From: Chryseobacterium herbae
GTDB lineage: Bacteria; Bacteroidota; Bacteroidia; Flavobacteriales; Weeksellaceae
DNA length: 64,000 nt
Reading direction: 5' to 3'
Assembly: GCF_025154075.1 (NCBI RefSeq)
Contig: NZ_JAOAMU010000002.1
Location: 814,775 to 878,774, forward strand
The position numbers were made by a program, and so were the translations under genes. Under the pieces are notes generated by a model. It searched no databases. It was not told the DNA's origin and saw only the letters and a program-made list of their open reading frames with translations. Below, in pieces: positions 1 through 7,347 of the stretch (the first letter of the stretch is position 1; each line of letters begins with the position of its first letter).

Positions 1-406
1 TCAGTATAAATTCAATGCATCGGCAGAAAAAATATGGAATGCGTTGACCGATAAAAACGAAATGCAATCCTGGTATTTTACGATCCGGGATTTCGAACTG
101 GAATTAGGAAAAGAGTTTGATTTCTATGAATCCTGTGACGGAGGGAAATATCTACATCACGGCCGTATTTTAGAAATTATTCCCAACAGAAAATTAAAAC
201 ATAGTTGGGCCTATCCTGAACTTTCAGATGCCGTTACCACAGTGACCTGGGAGCTTCAGCCGGAAGATGATGGAACGCTAGTAACACTGACGCATGAGAA
301 TATTGAAGGCTTTGAAGGTCTGGGAGAAACTTTTTCCAGAACAAGCTTTACAGAAGGCTGGAACTCTATTATTGGACAGAGTTTGAAAGAATATTTAGAA
401 AAATAA
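1..406 (+). CDS. SRPBCC (AHSA1-like) domain protein, 5' partial
   Basis: The reading frame is open from base 2, so the start lies before the window. The first visible residues read QYKFNASAEKIWNALTDKNE, the usual opening of an AHSA1/START-like fold (phenylalanine/tryptophan next to an 'alTd...m..Wy' stretch). The TTG at 44 is internal to this conserved segment and is not a start. The rest has the family's beta-rich pattern: a 'kLkHSWAYP' strand, 'VTWELQPEDDGTLVTLTHEN', and a C-terminal helix ending in 'GWNSIIGQSLKEYL'. Family members bind hydrophobic ligands or act as Hsp90 co-chaperone-like proteins; the ligand cannot be inferred here. It ends 5 bp before the GNAT gene and probably shares its transcript with the next two genes. 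Confidence 0.85.
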   Translation, partial: QYKFNASAEKIWNALTDKNEMQSWYFTIRDFELELGKEFDFYESCDGGKYLHHGRILEIIPNRKLKHSWAYPELSDAVTTVTWELQPEDDGTLVTLTHENIEGFEGLGETFSRTSFTEGWNSIIGQSLKEYLEK

Positions 407-411
407 AAGAT

Positions 412-921
412 ATGATCGAGCTGCAGATTTTTAAAGCAGAAAATGCTTCTGAACTGATATCTAAAATAAAAAACAAAAGAGAACTTTTACAGTTTGCCGG
501 TCCTGCCTATCATTTTCCATTGACGGAAGAACAGCTGGAAAGTGACCTGGCGAATGAAAACCGCTTGATGTTCAGTGTTTTCGATACAACAGACCAGAAA
601 GCAATTGGACATGCACAGATCTTTTTAAAAGATGAAACTTTTCTTCTCGGAAGAATCCTGTTATGGGATGAGAACAACAGAGGAAAGGGCTACGGAAAGA
701 AAATTGTACAGGAACTCCTGCAATACGGCTTTCATCATTTTGATCGGGAAACCGCTGAACTTAATGTATACGACTGGAACACTGGAGCCATTGAATGCTA
801 TAAAAAAGTAGGTTTCGAAATTGATCCGGACGTGATGAGCGAAGTCAGTATCGATAATGAACTTTGGCTTTCCATTAATATGAAAATCAATAAGAACACC
901 TTTGAATCCGGGAAAATATGA
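412..921 (+). CDS. GNAT family N-acetyltransferase
   Basis: A 169-residue GNAT-fold protein, expected to move an acetyl group from acetyl-CoA to an amine. The acetyl-CoA binding motif A is visible around residues 80-105: LLGRILLWDENNRGKGYGKK, in which R/NRGKGYGK corresponds to the Q/RxxGxG/A pyrophosphate loop. Motif B follows as 'LNVYDWNTGAIECYKKVGFE' (about residues 117-136), with the typical Asn-x-x-Ala-Ile-x-x-Tyr-x-Lys-x-Gly-Phe pattern of small-molecule acetyltransferases. The ATG lies 5 bp after the SRPBCC stop. Its own stop overlaps the next start (ATGA), so translational coupling is likely. The substrate is unknown. Confidence 0.88.
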   Translation: MIELQIFKAENASELISKIKNKRELLQFAGPAYHFPLTEEQLESDLANENRLMFSVFDTTDQKAIGHAQIFLKDETFLLGRILLWDENNRGKGYGKKIVQELLQYGFHHFDRETAELNVYDWNTGAIECYKKVGFEIDPDVMSEVSIDNELWLSINMKINKNTFESGKI

Positions 922-1295
922 CTTACTCAGCACTCCGTCCGATACTCTGGACCGATAATATAGACGAAACAATAGGATTTTATACCCAGATCCTTGGCTT
1001 TACTTTGATGGGAAGAAATGATGAATGGCAGTGGGCTTCACTTAAAAAAGATGATGTACAGATCATGCTTTCTCAGAATGACTATGAAAAACCCAATGGG
1101 ATAGGCTTTACTGGCTCATTTTATTTTAACGTAGATGATGTGGATGAAATCTGGGAAGACCTTAAAACAAAGGCAAAAGTATGCTACGAAATCGAGACTT
1201 TTGAGTGGGAGATGAGGGAGTTTGCCATCTATGATAACAATGGCTATCTGTTACAATTTGGCCAGCCCGCGGATAATATTGGCAATACGGAATAA
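918..1295 (+). CDS. VOC family (glyoxalase/bleomycin resistance-like) protein
   Basis: A 125-residue single-domain vicinal oxygen chelate protein. It shows the two beta-alpha-beta-beta-beta modules: the first from 'LRPILWTDNIDETIGFYTQI' with 'LGFTLMGRNDEWQWASL', the second from 'GSFYFNVDDVDEIWEDL' with 'YEIETFEWEMREFAIYDNNG' and the closing 'YLLQFGQP'. The penultimate 'REFAIYDNNGYLLQFGQ' is the usual C-terminal strand pair, and its Glu/Gln residues are typical metal ligands. Members include glyoxalase I, dioxygenases and bleomycin or fosfomycin resistance proteins; the role here is not determinable. The start overlaps the GNAT stop by 4 bp. It is the last gene of a three-gene run, and the promoter for the next gene lies inside its 3' end. 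Confidence 0.85.
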   Translation: MTYSALRPILWTDNIDETIGFYTQILGFTLMGRNDEWQWASLKKDDVQIMLSQNDYEKPNGIGFTGSFYFNVDDVDEIWEDLKTKAKVCYEIETFEWEMREFAIYDNNGYLLQFGQPADNIGNTE

Positions 1296-1310
1296 ATTTT
1301 GCTATTTTTG
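1279..1310 (+). promoter_or_regulatory. Bacteroidota-type promoter for the first glutaminyl cyclase gene
   Basis: TTG at 1279-1281 and TATTTTTG at 1303-1310 match the Bacteroidota -33/-7 consensus (TTG, TAnnTTTG) with a 21-nt spacer. The -33 element lies within the last codons of the VOC gene. The predicted start site near 1317 would leave a leader of about 14 nt before the ATG at 1331. Confidence 0.6.
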
Positions 1311-1330
1311 GGGAAATATTTAGAAATTCA

Positions 1331-2353
1331 ATGAAAAAGAATATAATAGTAGGTTTAGCGGTAGTTTTGATGTTGGCGTCTTGTAACAAAGATGAAAAGA
1401 TCCTGAACACGCTGAATGAATATAATAATACAATGGTAGAAAAAGGGTATCACTTCGGTGATAAACTTGAACTTCCGAAAGAGGTAACGGAGAATGCAGA
1501 AAGCATCAGCATCAGCTTTGGAGACAAAGAAACTTCAAGTTTGACAGTTGATCCCAAATTCTTTACGTTAGGTGATAATGCCGTTACTTTTAACATCAAA
1601 ACAAAGGGTGGGAAAGTTCTTAATCAGGATGCAACCATCAACGTATTCGCAAAAAATCCTGAAAAAAATATCGCCTACCAGATTATTGCAGAATATCCTC
1701 ACGATCCAAAGAATTTCGTACAGGGTTTCCAGATCGAAGGCAATACCATCTATGAAAGTGACGGGCAGAACGGTTCTTCCCAGATCCTGAAGTATACATT
1801 GGGAACTACCACTCCGCTGGCTTCTACCAAGCAGGCTCAGGAAGATTTCTCAGAAGGAAGTACCATCGTTGGTGATAAAGTATATCAGCTGACATGGCAG
1901 AGCAAAAAAGGATATATCTATGACAAAAGCTCTTTGAAACTGCTTTCAGAATTCGCTTACCCGAATGTTTTGGGTGAAGGTTGGGGATTAACTTATGATG
2001 GAAAAAACCTGATCGCATCAGACGGAAGTAAACTTTTATATTTCCTGGATGCCAACAATCCTTCAAAACTGATCAAATACGTAGCTGTAGCAGGAAGTTC
2101 TCAGATTTACGACCAGCTGAACGAACTGGAATACCACAACGGATTTATCTATGCCAATGTATGGCAGAAACCTGTGGTGTTAAAAATCAATCCTGCAACG
2201 GGAGAAGTAGTAGGAACATTTGACTTTACAGATATCGCGAAACAGAATACCAAAGGAAGTGACGATGTACTGAACGGAATTACTTTCAAAGGCGACAATA
2301 TGCTCGTAACCGGTAAAAACTGGCCGAAGATCTACGAAGTTCAGATCAAATAA
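1331..2353 (+). CDS. Glutaminyl-peptide cyclotransferase lipoprotein, copy 1
   Basis: A 340-residue lipoprotein. The N-terminus MKKNIIVGLAVVLMLASC has a lipobox ending at Cys18 followed by Asn, so it should be exported and lipidated. Residues 1-110 form a short beta-sandwich-like extension. From about residue 115 the sequence is the beta-propeller of the plant-type glutamine cyclotransferase family (PF05096): PHDPKNFVQGFQIEGNTIYE, 'ESDGQNGSSQILKY', 'EGWGLTYDGKNLIASDGS', 'NELEYHNGFIYANVWQKP', 'LNGITFKGDNMLVTGKNWPK'. These enzymes cyclise N-terminal Gln to pyroglutamate on peptides. In Bacteroidota T9SS cargo often begins with Gln after signal cleavage, which is one plausible role (inference). 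A second, closely similar copy lies 305 bp downstream. Confidence 0.88.
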   Translation: MKKNIIVGLAVVLMLASCNKDEKILNTLNEYNNTMVEKGYHFGDKLELPKEVTENAESISISFGDKETSSLTVDPKFFTLGDNAVTFNIKTKGGKVLNQDATINVFAKNPEKNIAYQIIAEYPHDPKNFVQGFQIEGNTIYESDGQNGSSQILKYTLGTTTPLASTKQAQEDFSEGSTIVGDKVYQLTWQSKKGYIYDKSSLKLLSEFAYPNVLGEGWGLTYDGKNLIASDGSKLLYFLDANNPSKLIKYVAVAGSSQIYDQLNELEYHNGFIYANVWQKPVVLKINPATGEVVGTFDFTDIAKQNTKGSDDVLNGITFKGDNMLVTGKNWPKIYEVQIK

Positions 2354-2419
2354 TATCATTCAGCTGACGTAAAATATATAGTATACTTCAAAAACATAAA
2401 GAAGTCCTTGTATTTCGTA

Positions 2420-2566
2420 AATAAGTGAAACGCCTTTATTTATCTTAGATTAAGAAACTAAAATAATTTCTTTGTTTAACCTTGTGTTTAATCATCGCAA
2501 GGCTAAACAAAGTTTTTGAAATAAAAATCTTAAATAAAGATAGAGAAGGGCATTTCATTTAAATAA
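2420..2566. repeat. Large imperfect palindrome with a dispersed ATAAGTGAAACGCC repeat
   Basis: This fills the 305-bp gap between the two cyclase genes. The core is a hairpin with arms 2470-2484 and 2498-2512 (14 of 15 bases pair) around a 13-nt loop. Outer arms near 2423-2456 and 2521-2566 are also loosely complementary (GTGAAACGCC against GGCATTTCAT). The left half, 2420-2493, recurs in reverse orientation at about 43470-43545. No gene is evident in the gap. The TAnnTTTG box for the next gene is at 2647-2654. Confidence 0.6.
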
Positions 2567-2658
2567 AGTAAAACAAATAAATATACTTAATCATTTGTTG
2601 CTTAAAATTGCTTTCAACGTCCACAATATGAAGGATTAAATTTTAGTATTTTTGAAGA

Positions 2659-3699
2659 ATGATTAAGAATTCACTGAAAAGAAATATCATAGCCGGTTTA
2701 GCCGTCATTTTCCTGCTGTCATCATGCAATAACAATGAGAAAATGATGGATGCTCTGGCTGATTATAACAATTCAAAAGAGACGAAAGGGTATCATTTCG
2801 GAGATCAACTTAGTTTTCCGAAAGAAGTGACGGACAATGCGGAAACGATTACCATCAGTTTTGGCGACAACGAAACTTCTAATCTGACGGTAGATCCCAA
2901 ATTTTTCACATTAGGTGATAATGAAGTGACCTTGATCATTAAAACCAAAGGTGGAGAAACCTTAAATCAGGATGCTACTATCAATGTTTTCGCGAAAAAC
3001 CCTGAGCAGAATATTTCCTACAACATCATTGCAGACTATCCGCACGATCCGAATAATTTTGTGGAAGGATTTCTTATCGAAGGCAATACGGTCTACGAAA
3101 GCGACGGGCTGGACGGCTCTTCGCAGCTTATAAAATATACTTTAGGTTCAGCGACTCCTGCTATTATCGAAAAACAATCTGCTGAAATTTTTTCCGAAGG
3201 CTGTGCGATTGTCGGGGATAAAATGTATCAGCTGACTTATAGAAATAAAATAGGGTTTATTTACGATAAAAATTCATTGAAAAAAATCTCTCAGTTTCCT
3301 TTACCCAACGTCATTGGTGAAGGCTGGGGATTGACTTATGACGGTAGAAATCTTGTCGCTACAGACGGTTCAAAAAATCTTTATTTTCTGGATATCAACG
3401 ATCCTTCAAAGGCAGTCCGGACTGTTCCCGTTGCCGGACATACCGAAACGTACGACAAATTGAATGAGCTGGAATACCACAACGGTTTTATATATTCTAA
3501 TATTTGGCATAAACCTGTTATTTTAAAGATTAATCCTGCGACAGGAGAAGCGGTTGGTAAGTTTGACTTTACAAAACTGACCGGTGAAAATGATCAGGGG
3601 AATAGCGAACATGTTTTAAACGGAATAGCTTTTAAAGGAAATAATATGCTGGTAACAGGAAAAAACTGGGCAAAAATTTATGAAATTTCCGTTAAATAA
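2659..3699 (+). CDS. Glutaminyl-peptide cyclotransferase lipoprotein, copy 2
   Basis: A 346-residue paralogue of the preceding cyclase, alignable along its whole length: 'YHFGDQLSFPKEVTDNAETI', 'DPKFFTLGDNEVTLIIKTKG', 'PHDPNNFVEGFLIEGNTVYE', 'EGWGLTYDGRNLVATDGSKN', 'NELEYHNGFIYSNIWHKP'. The lipobox is 'LLSSC' with Cys at about residue 23. It is longer at the N-terminus by a few residues (MIKNSLKRN). A TATTTTTG box at 2647-2654 lies so close to the ATG that the mRNA would be leaderless or nearly so. The two copies arose by tandem duplication and have diverged. Whether they differ in substrate cannot be told. No accessory gene intervenes. Confidence 0.86.
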   Translation: MIKNSLKRNIIAGLAVIFLLSSCNNNEKMMDALADYNNSKETKGYHFGDQLSFPKEVTDNAETITISFGDNETSNLTVDPKFFTLGDNEVTLIIKTKGGETLNQDATINVFAKNPEQNISYNIIADYPHDPNNFVEGFLIEGNTVYESDGLDGSSQLIKYTLGSATPAIIEKQSAEIFSEGCAIVGDKMYQLTYRNKIGFIYDKNSLKKISQFPLPNVIGEGWGLTYDGRNLVATDGSKNLYFLDINDPSKAVRTVPVAGHTETYDKLNELEYHNGFIYSNIWHKPVILKINPATGEAVGKFDFTKLTGENDQGNSEHVLNGIAFKGNNMLVTGKNWAKIYEISVK

Positions 3700-3724
3700 T
3701 TCAGTGGCGTTATTGAACGGTTGA

Positions 3725-3810
3725 CAATTTTATCGCAGATAAAATCCTTGCGCCTTAAAGCACCATTTTTTCAAATTTCTTTGCGGCCTTTGCGCTTTTC
3801 CAACAAAAAA
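3725..3810 (+). repeat. Dispersed repeat B, copy 1 (TTTTATCGCAGATAAAAT ... GCGC..TTCCAACAAAA)
   Basis: An 86-bp element that begins with a small palindrome TTTTATCGCAGATAAAAT, continues CCTTGCGCCTTAAAG, and ends GCGCTTTTCCAACAAAA. Close copies lie at 13921-14004 and 54550-54630, and a reverse-orientation, more diverged copy at 54418-54476. All are intergenic. Confidence 0.75.
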
Positions 3811-3845
3811 GTTTATTGTTTAAAATTCAAATAAAAGAATGTAAA

Positions 3846-3878
3846 TTGCTGACGTTCCGTATAGGAAAGTTATCTTTA
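3846..3878 (+). promoter_or_regulatory. Candidate promoter giving a near-leaderless TTG-start mRNA
   Basis: TTG at 3846-3848 and TATCTTTA at 3871-3878 resemble TTG-N22-TAnnTTTG (last base A rather than G). The expected start site near 3885 is about 6 nt before the TTG start codon at 3891. Confidence 0.4.
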
Positions 3879-3890
3879 CCAAAATAGATT

Positions 3891-4856
3891 TTGAGACTAC
3901 TTTATATCATATTCATCTTCCTTTTCTGTACAGTGAATGCGCAGAAAGCTCTTCCTTTGGACACCTTGAAACTGAAGGAAGCCAAAGATATGCTGGCAGA
4001 CGATTACGGCAACCTGTACATCTACAAAAACAAAGATTTCAGCTTTACCAAATATGATTCTCTGGGAAAACAGCTCGGAAAAATGATGCTGACGGTTCCT
4101 TACAAAGTGCAGTCGGTGCAGAATCCTCTGAGTCTGGCCTTATTTTCTGAAAATGCTCAGGAAATGAAATTTGTGGATCAGAATATGAACGAGATTCAAA
4201 AGGTTGATTTCAAGCAGAAATTCGGATTTATCAAAATGGCGTATGCGGAAGATCTTCAGCAGCTCTGGCTTCTGGATGACAGCACAAAACGTCTTATTCA
4301 GTATAATTTTAGAAATGATACCACCATCAATTCCTATCCTTTTGACGTCAGTTTTGATGATATGATGGATCTGCTGGTCTTTGAAACGAAAGTCTATATT
4401 TTAACCAGGAAACATATCAGAGTCTTCTCGCTGAAGTTTGAAAAACTCTTCGAAGCACCACTGGAAAACGGAAAACGTTTCAGAAGGGAAAATGACGTTG
4501 TTTTGGTCGTCGCAGACAACTCGATTCTGAAATACGATCCCGAAAAAGGGATGGTGAAGATTTTTGAAGATAAGGACGCACAAATTGTGGATAAAAACAT
4601 CCTTTCTTATTTTGAAATCAAAGCGAACAAACTCTATCTTTACAACTTAGAAAAAATAAAGGAAACTAAACTGCAGACAGAGCCCGACACCAAGCCGACT
4701 ACGGCGCCAGTCACAGAATCATCATCTGAAAAACCGGCTGGGGAAGAAGGAAACAAAGCTCACGACGAAAAGAAGGAATCTGAAGAGAAAGCTACGGACA
4801 ATACTTTGCAGAAGCTGATAGAAGATTCTTCCGAAGTTCAGGCCGTTGGAGTTTAG
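3891..4856 (+). CDS. Exported protein of unknown function with charged C-terminal tail
   Basis: Not recognised. It has 321 residues, beginning at a TTG codon. The in-frame TAG at 3885 leaves no ATG, and the signal peptide (MRLLYIIFIFLFCTVNAQ, cleavage after NAQ) begins exactly at the TTG. The central part, residues 20-250, has repeated short beta-strand motifs such as 'DDYGNLYIYKNKDFSFTKYD' and 'QQLWLLDDSTKRLIQYN', suggestive of a beta-propeller, though no family motif was identified. From about residue 258 the sequence becomes a low-complexity tail rich in Glu, Lys, Thr, Ser and Pro, probably disordered. The stop is 30 bp upstream of the deoxynucleoside kinase, so the two genes may be co-transcribed. 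Confidence 0.75.
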   Translation: MRLLYIIFIFLFCTVNAQKALPLDTLKLKEAKDMLADDYGNLYIYKNKDFSFTKYDSLGKQLGKMMLTVPYKVQSVQNPLSLALFSENAQEMKFVDQNMNEIQKVDFKQKFGFIKMAYAEDLQQLWLLDDSTKRLIQYNFRNDTTINSYPFDVSFDDMMDLLVFETKVYILTRKHIRVFSLKFEKLFEAPLENGKRFRRENDVVLVVADNSILKYDPEKGMVKIFEDKDAQIVDKNILSYFEIKANKLYLYNLEKIKETKLQTEPDTKPTTAPVTESSSEKPAGEEGNKAHDEKKESEEKATDNTLQKLIEDSSEVQAVGV

Positions 4857-4886
4857 TCAAATTAAATTAAAAAAATACTTAGAAGA

Positions 4887-5501
4887 ATGCATATTGCAGT
4901 TACAGGAAATATTGGAGCAGGAAAAACCACTTTGACCACGATGCTTGCCAAGCATTACGGATGGGATGCACAGTTTGAAGATGTAGACCATAACCCTTAT
5001 CTGGAAGATTTTTATGCGGACATGAGCAAGTGGAGCTTTGCCCTGCAGATCTACTTTTTGGGAAGCAGATTCCGCCAGGTGAAGGAGATCAGAGAAAGTG
5101 GGAAGAATATTATCCAGGACCGTACGATTTATGAAGATGCACATATTTTTGCAGAAAACCTGAATGATATGAAGCTTCTTTCCGACAGGGATTTCAAGAA
5201 CTATATCTCTGTTTTCGGCCTGATGAAATCATTTGTTTCTGCACCGGATCTTTTAATTTATTTAAAATCTGATGTTCCGAACCTTGTAAAAAAGATTTAC
5301 AAAAGAGGAAGAGAATATGAAGCATCCATCAGTATCGAATACCTTTCCAAACTGAACCAGAAATACGAAAAATGGATCTCCGAGTATACAGAAGGGAAGC
5401 TTCTTGTGATCGAGGTAGATGACCTGGATTTCGTAGAAAAACCCGAAGATTTCGGATTTATCCTTGAAAAAATCGAAGCAGAGCTGAACGGTTTGTTTTA
5501 A
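4887..5501 (+). CDS. Deoxynucleoside kinase (deoxyadenosine/deoxycytidine kinase-like)
   Basis: A 204-residue cytoplasmic kinase of the dNK/TK2 fold that phosphorylates deoxynucleosides for the salvage pathway. The Walker A loop is GNIGAGKTT at residues 7-15. The DRS-type catalytic motif appears as 'IIQDRTIYEDAHIF' (about residues 73-86). The arginine-rich lid is 'IYKRGREYEASI' (about residues 134-145). The segment 'DVDHNPYLEDFYADMSKWSF' carries the substrate-binding Glu/Asn/Tyr positions found in dAK/dCK proteins. Length and order match the bacterial enzymes. Base specificity cannot be assigned by eye. It follows the unknown exported protein by 30 bp and precedes an independent promoter for the ArsC-like gene. 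Confidence 0.88.
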   Translation: MHIAVTGNIGAGKTTLTTMLAKHYGWDAQFEDVDHNPYLEDFYADMSKWSFALQIYFLGSRFRQVKEIRESGKNIIQDRTIYEDAHIFAENLNDMKLLSDRDFKNYISVFGLMKSFVSAPDLLIYLKSDVPNLVKKIYKRGREYEASISIEYLSKLNQKYEKWISEYTEGKLLVIEVDDLDFVEKPEDFGFILEKIEAELNGLF

Positions 5502-5546
5502 CAAATTTTTATCAGAATTTAAGACAGCTTTCCAATCATTTCTTCC

Positions 5547-5554
5547 TAAATTTG
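5547..5554 (+). promoter_or_regulatory. -7 box TAAATTTG that decides the ArsC-like start
   Basis: TAAATTTG fits TAnnTTTG exactly. It overlaps the TTG at 5552, which would otherwise be the first in-frame start. That codon therefore lies in the promoter, and translation most likely begins at 5588 or 5591. Confidence 0.5.
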
Positions 5555-5587
5555 AGAAGAAAGTTTAATTTTTTAAATGATTATATT

Positions 5588-5938
5588 ATGATGGTTAAGG
5601 TTTTACATAACGGAAGCTGCTCAAAGTCCAATGCTGTTCTGGAGTATCTGGATGAGAATGGGGTGCCTTTTGAGATCATCAACATCGTAGAAGATCCATT
5701 GAGCATATTAGAGATCAAAACAGTATTGAAAAAGCTGAATCAGAGCGTATTTCATATGATCCGCAAAACAGACAAACTGTATACGGAGAACTATGCCGAC
5801 AAAAATTATTCTGAAGAAGAATGGATCAAAATCCTGTCTGAAAATCCTTCCCTGATCCAAAGGCCTATCCTGATTAAAGGATCTGTGGCAATGCTGGGAA
5901 GACCTATTGAAAATGTGAAATTTTTTATTGAAAAATAA
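5588..5938 (+). CDS. ArsC/Spx-family thioredoxin-fold protein (arsenate reductase-like)
   Basis: About 116 residues starting MMVKVLHNGSCSKSNAVLEY; tandem ATG codons at 5588 and 5591 leave the exact start open by one residue. The CSKS segment is the active-site Cys loop of ArsC (usually CSKSR in arsenate reductases), but the Arg after KS is Asn. The C-terminal signature is RPILIKGSVAMLGRPIENVK, matching the RP(I/V)...GRP pattern of the family. The central 'EDPLSILEIKTVLKKLNQ' and 'RKTDKLYTENY' correspond to the usual linker helices. The family contains glutaredoxin-coupled arsenate reductases and Spx/YffB-like proteins of other function. With no arsenite exporter or ArsR nearby, true arsenate reduction is uncertain. 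A convergent terminator follows. Confidence 0.8.
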   Translation: MMVKVLHNGSCSKSNAVLEYLDENGVPFEIINIVEDPLSILEIKTVLKKLNQSVFHMIRKTDKLYTENYADKNYSEEEWIKILSENPSLIQRPILIKGSVAMLGRPIENVKFFIEK

Positions 5939-5950
5939 TAAGCATAAAAA

Positions 5951-5977
5951 AAAGTCAGCGGAAGCTGACTTTTTTAT
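5951..5977. terminator. Bidirectional terminator between ArsC-like and DUF493 genes
   Basis: Stem AAAGTCAGC (5951-5959) pairs with GCTGACTTT (5964-5972) around GGAA, with A-rich sequence on the left and T-rich on the right. It can serve both converging transcripts. Confidence 0.85.
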
Positions 5978-5980
5978 TTT

Positions 5981-6286
5981 CTACAATAGAATAACGCCTT
6001 CTATTTTAGCTACATCTTTATAAATATTCACTACCTGATCAGCATCCAGAACGAACGCATTGATATTGCAGGCCGTGTACTTTCCATTTTTGCTTTCGCG
6101 GTTTCCTAGTGTAAATTTAATACCATCGAAAACTTTATAAATTTCTGTAAGTTTAGCCTCGTCTGTAGGAATAATAAATTTAAATAAATAATCTTCCGGA
6201 AAGTCATGGTGACCTTCCAGTTTTTCCTTCAGAGAACTATAAAAATCCTCCTGGTTTGCGTGTTGGTTTCCTTGTAATATGTCCAT
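5981..6286 (-). CDS. DUF493 (YbeD-like) family protein
   Basis: A small cytoplasmic protein of 101 residues, starting MDILQGNQHANQEDFYSSLK. It shows the ferredoxin-like DUF493 pattern: 'FPEDYLFKFIIPTDEAKLTE', 'VFDGIKFTLGNRESKNGKYT', 'INAFVLDADQVVNIYKDVAK' and a final 'IEGVILL'. The E. coli homologue YbeD is linked to lipoate metabolism, but its biochemical role is unsettled. An upstream in-frame extension to 6382 exists, but it overlaps the DUF4197 gene's 3' end and is not family-like, so the ATG at 6286 is preferred. It lies 40 bp downstream of DUF4197 on the same strand. Confidence 0.85.
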   Translation of the reverse strand: MDILQGNQHANQEDFYSSLKEKLEGHHDFPEDYLFKFIIPTDEAKLTEIYKVFDGIKFTLGNRESKNGKYTACNINAFVLDADQVVNIYKDVAKIEGVILL

Positions 6287-6326
6287 CTGCCTTGTTAAAT
6301 TATATATAAATATAGCGAAAATTTTT

Positions 6327-6998
6327 CTATTTTCCAAGAGGCCCAAGCAGGGCTTTGGAGTTCTGATGCTCGTAATCTTCAATGATGTTGAACAGTCCGT
6401 TTACCAGTTGTTCTGAGGCTAGTTTGCTCAATCCTCCGGTATTCACATTGCTGTTGCTTCCTCCAAGAAGACTTCCCAGAAGATTGTTCCCGGAAAGAGC
6501 GGTATTGATGGTTTTTGCAATACCATATTCGTTCAGTTTTTCATCCACTTTAGGGGCGATGGCTGCTACGAGTTGCTGAGAGGTTTTTTCCTTTAAGATC
6601 TGCGTTGCCGTTGTGCCCTGGATGATTCTTGTGACATCCTGTGCATTCAGGCTGTTGACCGCGTCCTGTAGAATAGGTTTTGAAAGATTAACCGTATAAG
6701 CAGCTGCCTGCGCGATAAAATCTCTCTCTTTGGCTACTAAGGACGGAGCAATCTTTTCAAGGGTGGAATTGATGTCTCTAAGCTCTTTTGGAAGTGCCTT
6801 GTCCACCATATTGTTCTGAAGGAAGGCTTCCTTATTACTGTAAATACCCATTCCTTTATCAATGCCGTTCAGTAAAACTTTTTTAATGATCGATAGACCC
6901 AGGTCCGTGGTAGCCATGGTTTGGCAGGATTGTACCGTCGTTACAACCAGTGTTCCGGTTCCGATTAACAAAGCTGCCGTTATAATGTATTTTTTCAT
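6327..6998 (-). CDS. DUF4197 family exported protein
   Basis: A 223-residue protein with an N-terminal signal sequence. 'VTTVQSCQTM' could be a weak lipobox with Cys25. The body is mainly helical and matches DUF4197: 'LGLSIIKKVLLNGIDKGMGI', 'ALPKELRDINSTLEKI', 'DFIAQAAAYTVNLSKPILQD', then 'EYGIAKTINTALSGNNLL' and a Gly/Ser/Asn-rich patch near residues 180-195. DUF4197 proteins are widespread in Gram-negative bacteria with no established function. The gene starts at the edge of a 349-bp gap and reads away from the SusC gene. Confidence 0.82.
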   Translation of the reverse strand: MKKYIITAALLIGTGTLVVTTVQSCQTMATTDLGLSIIKKVLLNGIDKGMGIYSNKEAFLQNNMVDKALPKELRDINSTLEKIAPSLVAKERDFIAQAAAYTVNLSKPILQDAVNSLNAQDVTRIIQGTTATQILKEKTSQQLVAAIAPKVDEKLNEYGIAKTINTALSGNNLLGSLLGGSNSNVNTGGLSKLASEQLVNGLFNIIEDYEHQNSKALLGPLGK

Positions 6999-7347
6999 TG
7001 ATCTTTTGCTTACTTTTTCAAATATTACGCCAAAGGTAAATACTATTCCTGTATTAACAAAATATTAAATACCTGTTGCCAATTTGGTGAATTTTCTGCT
7101 AAAAATGCAATAATTTTAATTGGGTATTTTGTCATAAATTCAAAGTTATAATGAAATTTAATTTGGTTAAATAGGTATTATAGGACCTTCTGTTTAATAT
7201 TTGTTTGTTTTTTTTAAATTTTTAAGATATGTTAACAATGTTCGTTTTTTTTTCTATTTTTGACTAATGTCTTTTTTTGAGAATTTAAATAACTCCACTA
7301 AGAAGGGCATTAATTGAAATTTGATTGTACGAATAAAATTGAACTAT
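6999..7347. other. Divergent promoter region between DUF4197 and SusC genes
   Basis: A gap of 349 bp without a gene. It is strongly AT-rich with T-runs. TATTTTTG at 7255-7262 is a good -7 box for the SusC gene (leader about 80 nt), but no convincing TTG -33 element is at the right distance. No regulator gene (ECF sigma/anti-sigma, HTCS, AraC) flanks this locus. Confidence 0.45.

Noticed and set aside
5552-5587. TTG start for the ArsC-like gene
   Set aside because: The codon is inside a TAAATTTG promoter box, and the added residues do not match the family.
5588-5938. Arsenic resistance operon
   Set aside because: No ArsR, ArsB or Acr3-type gene is near; only the ArsC-like fold is supported.
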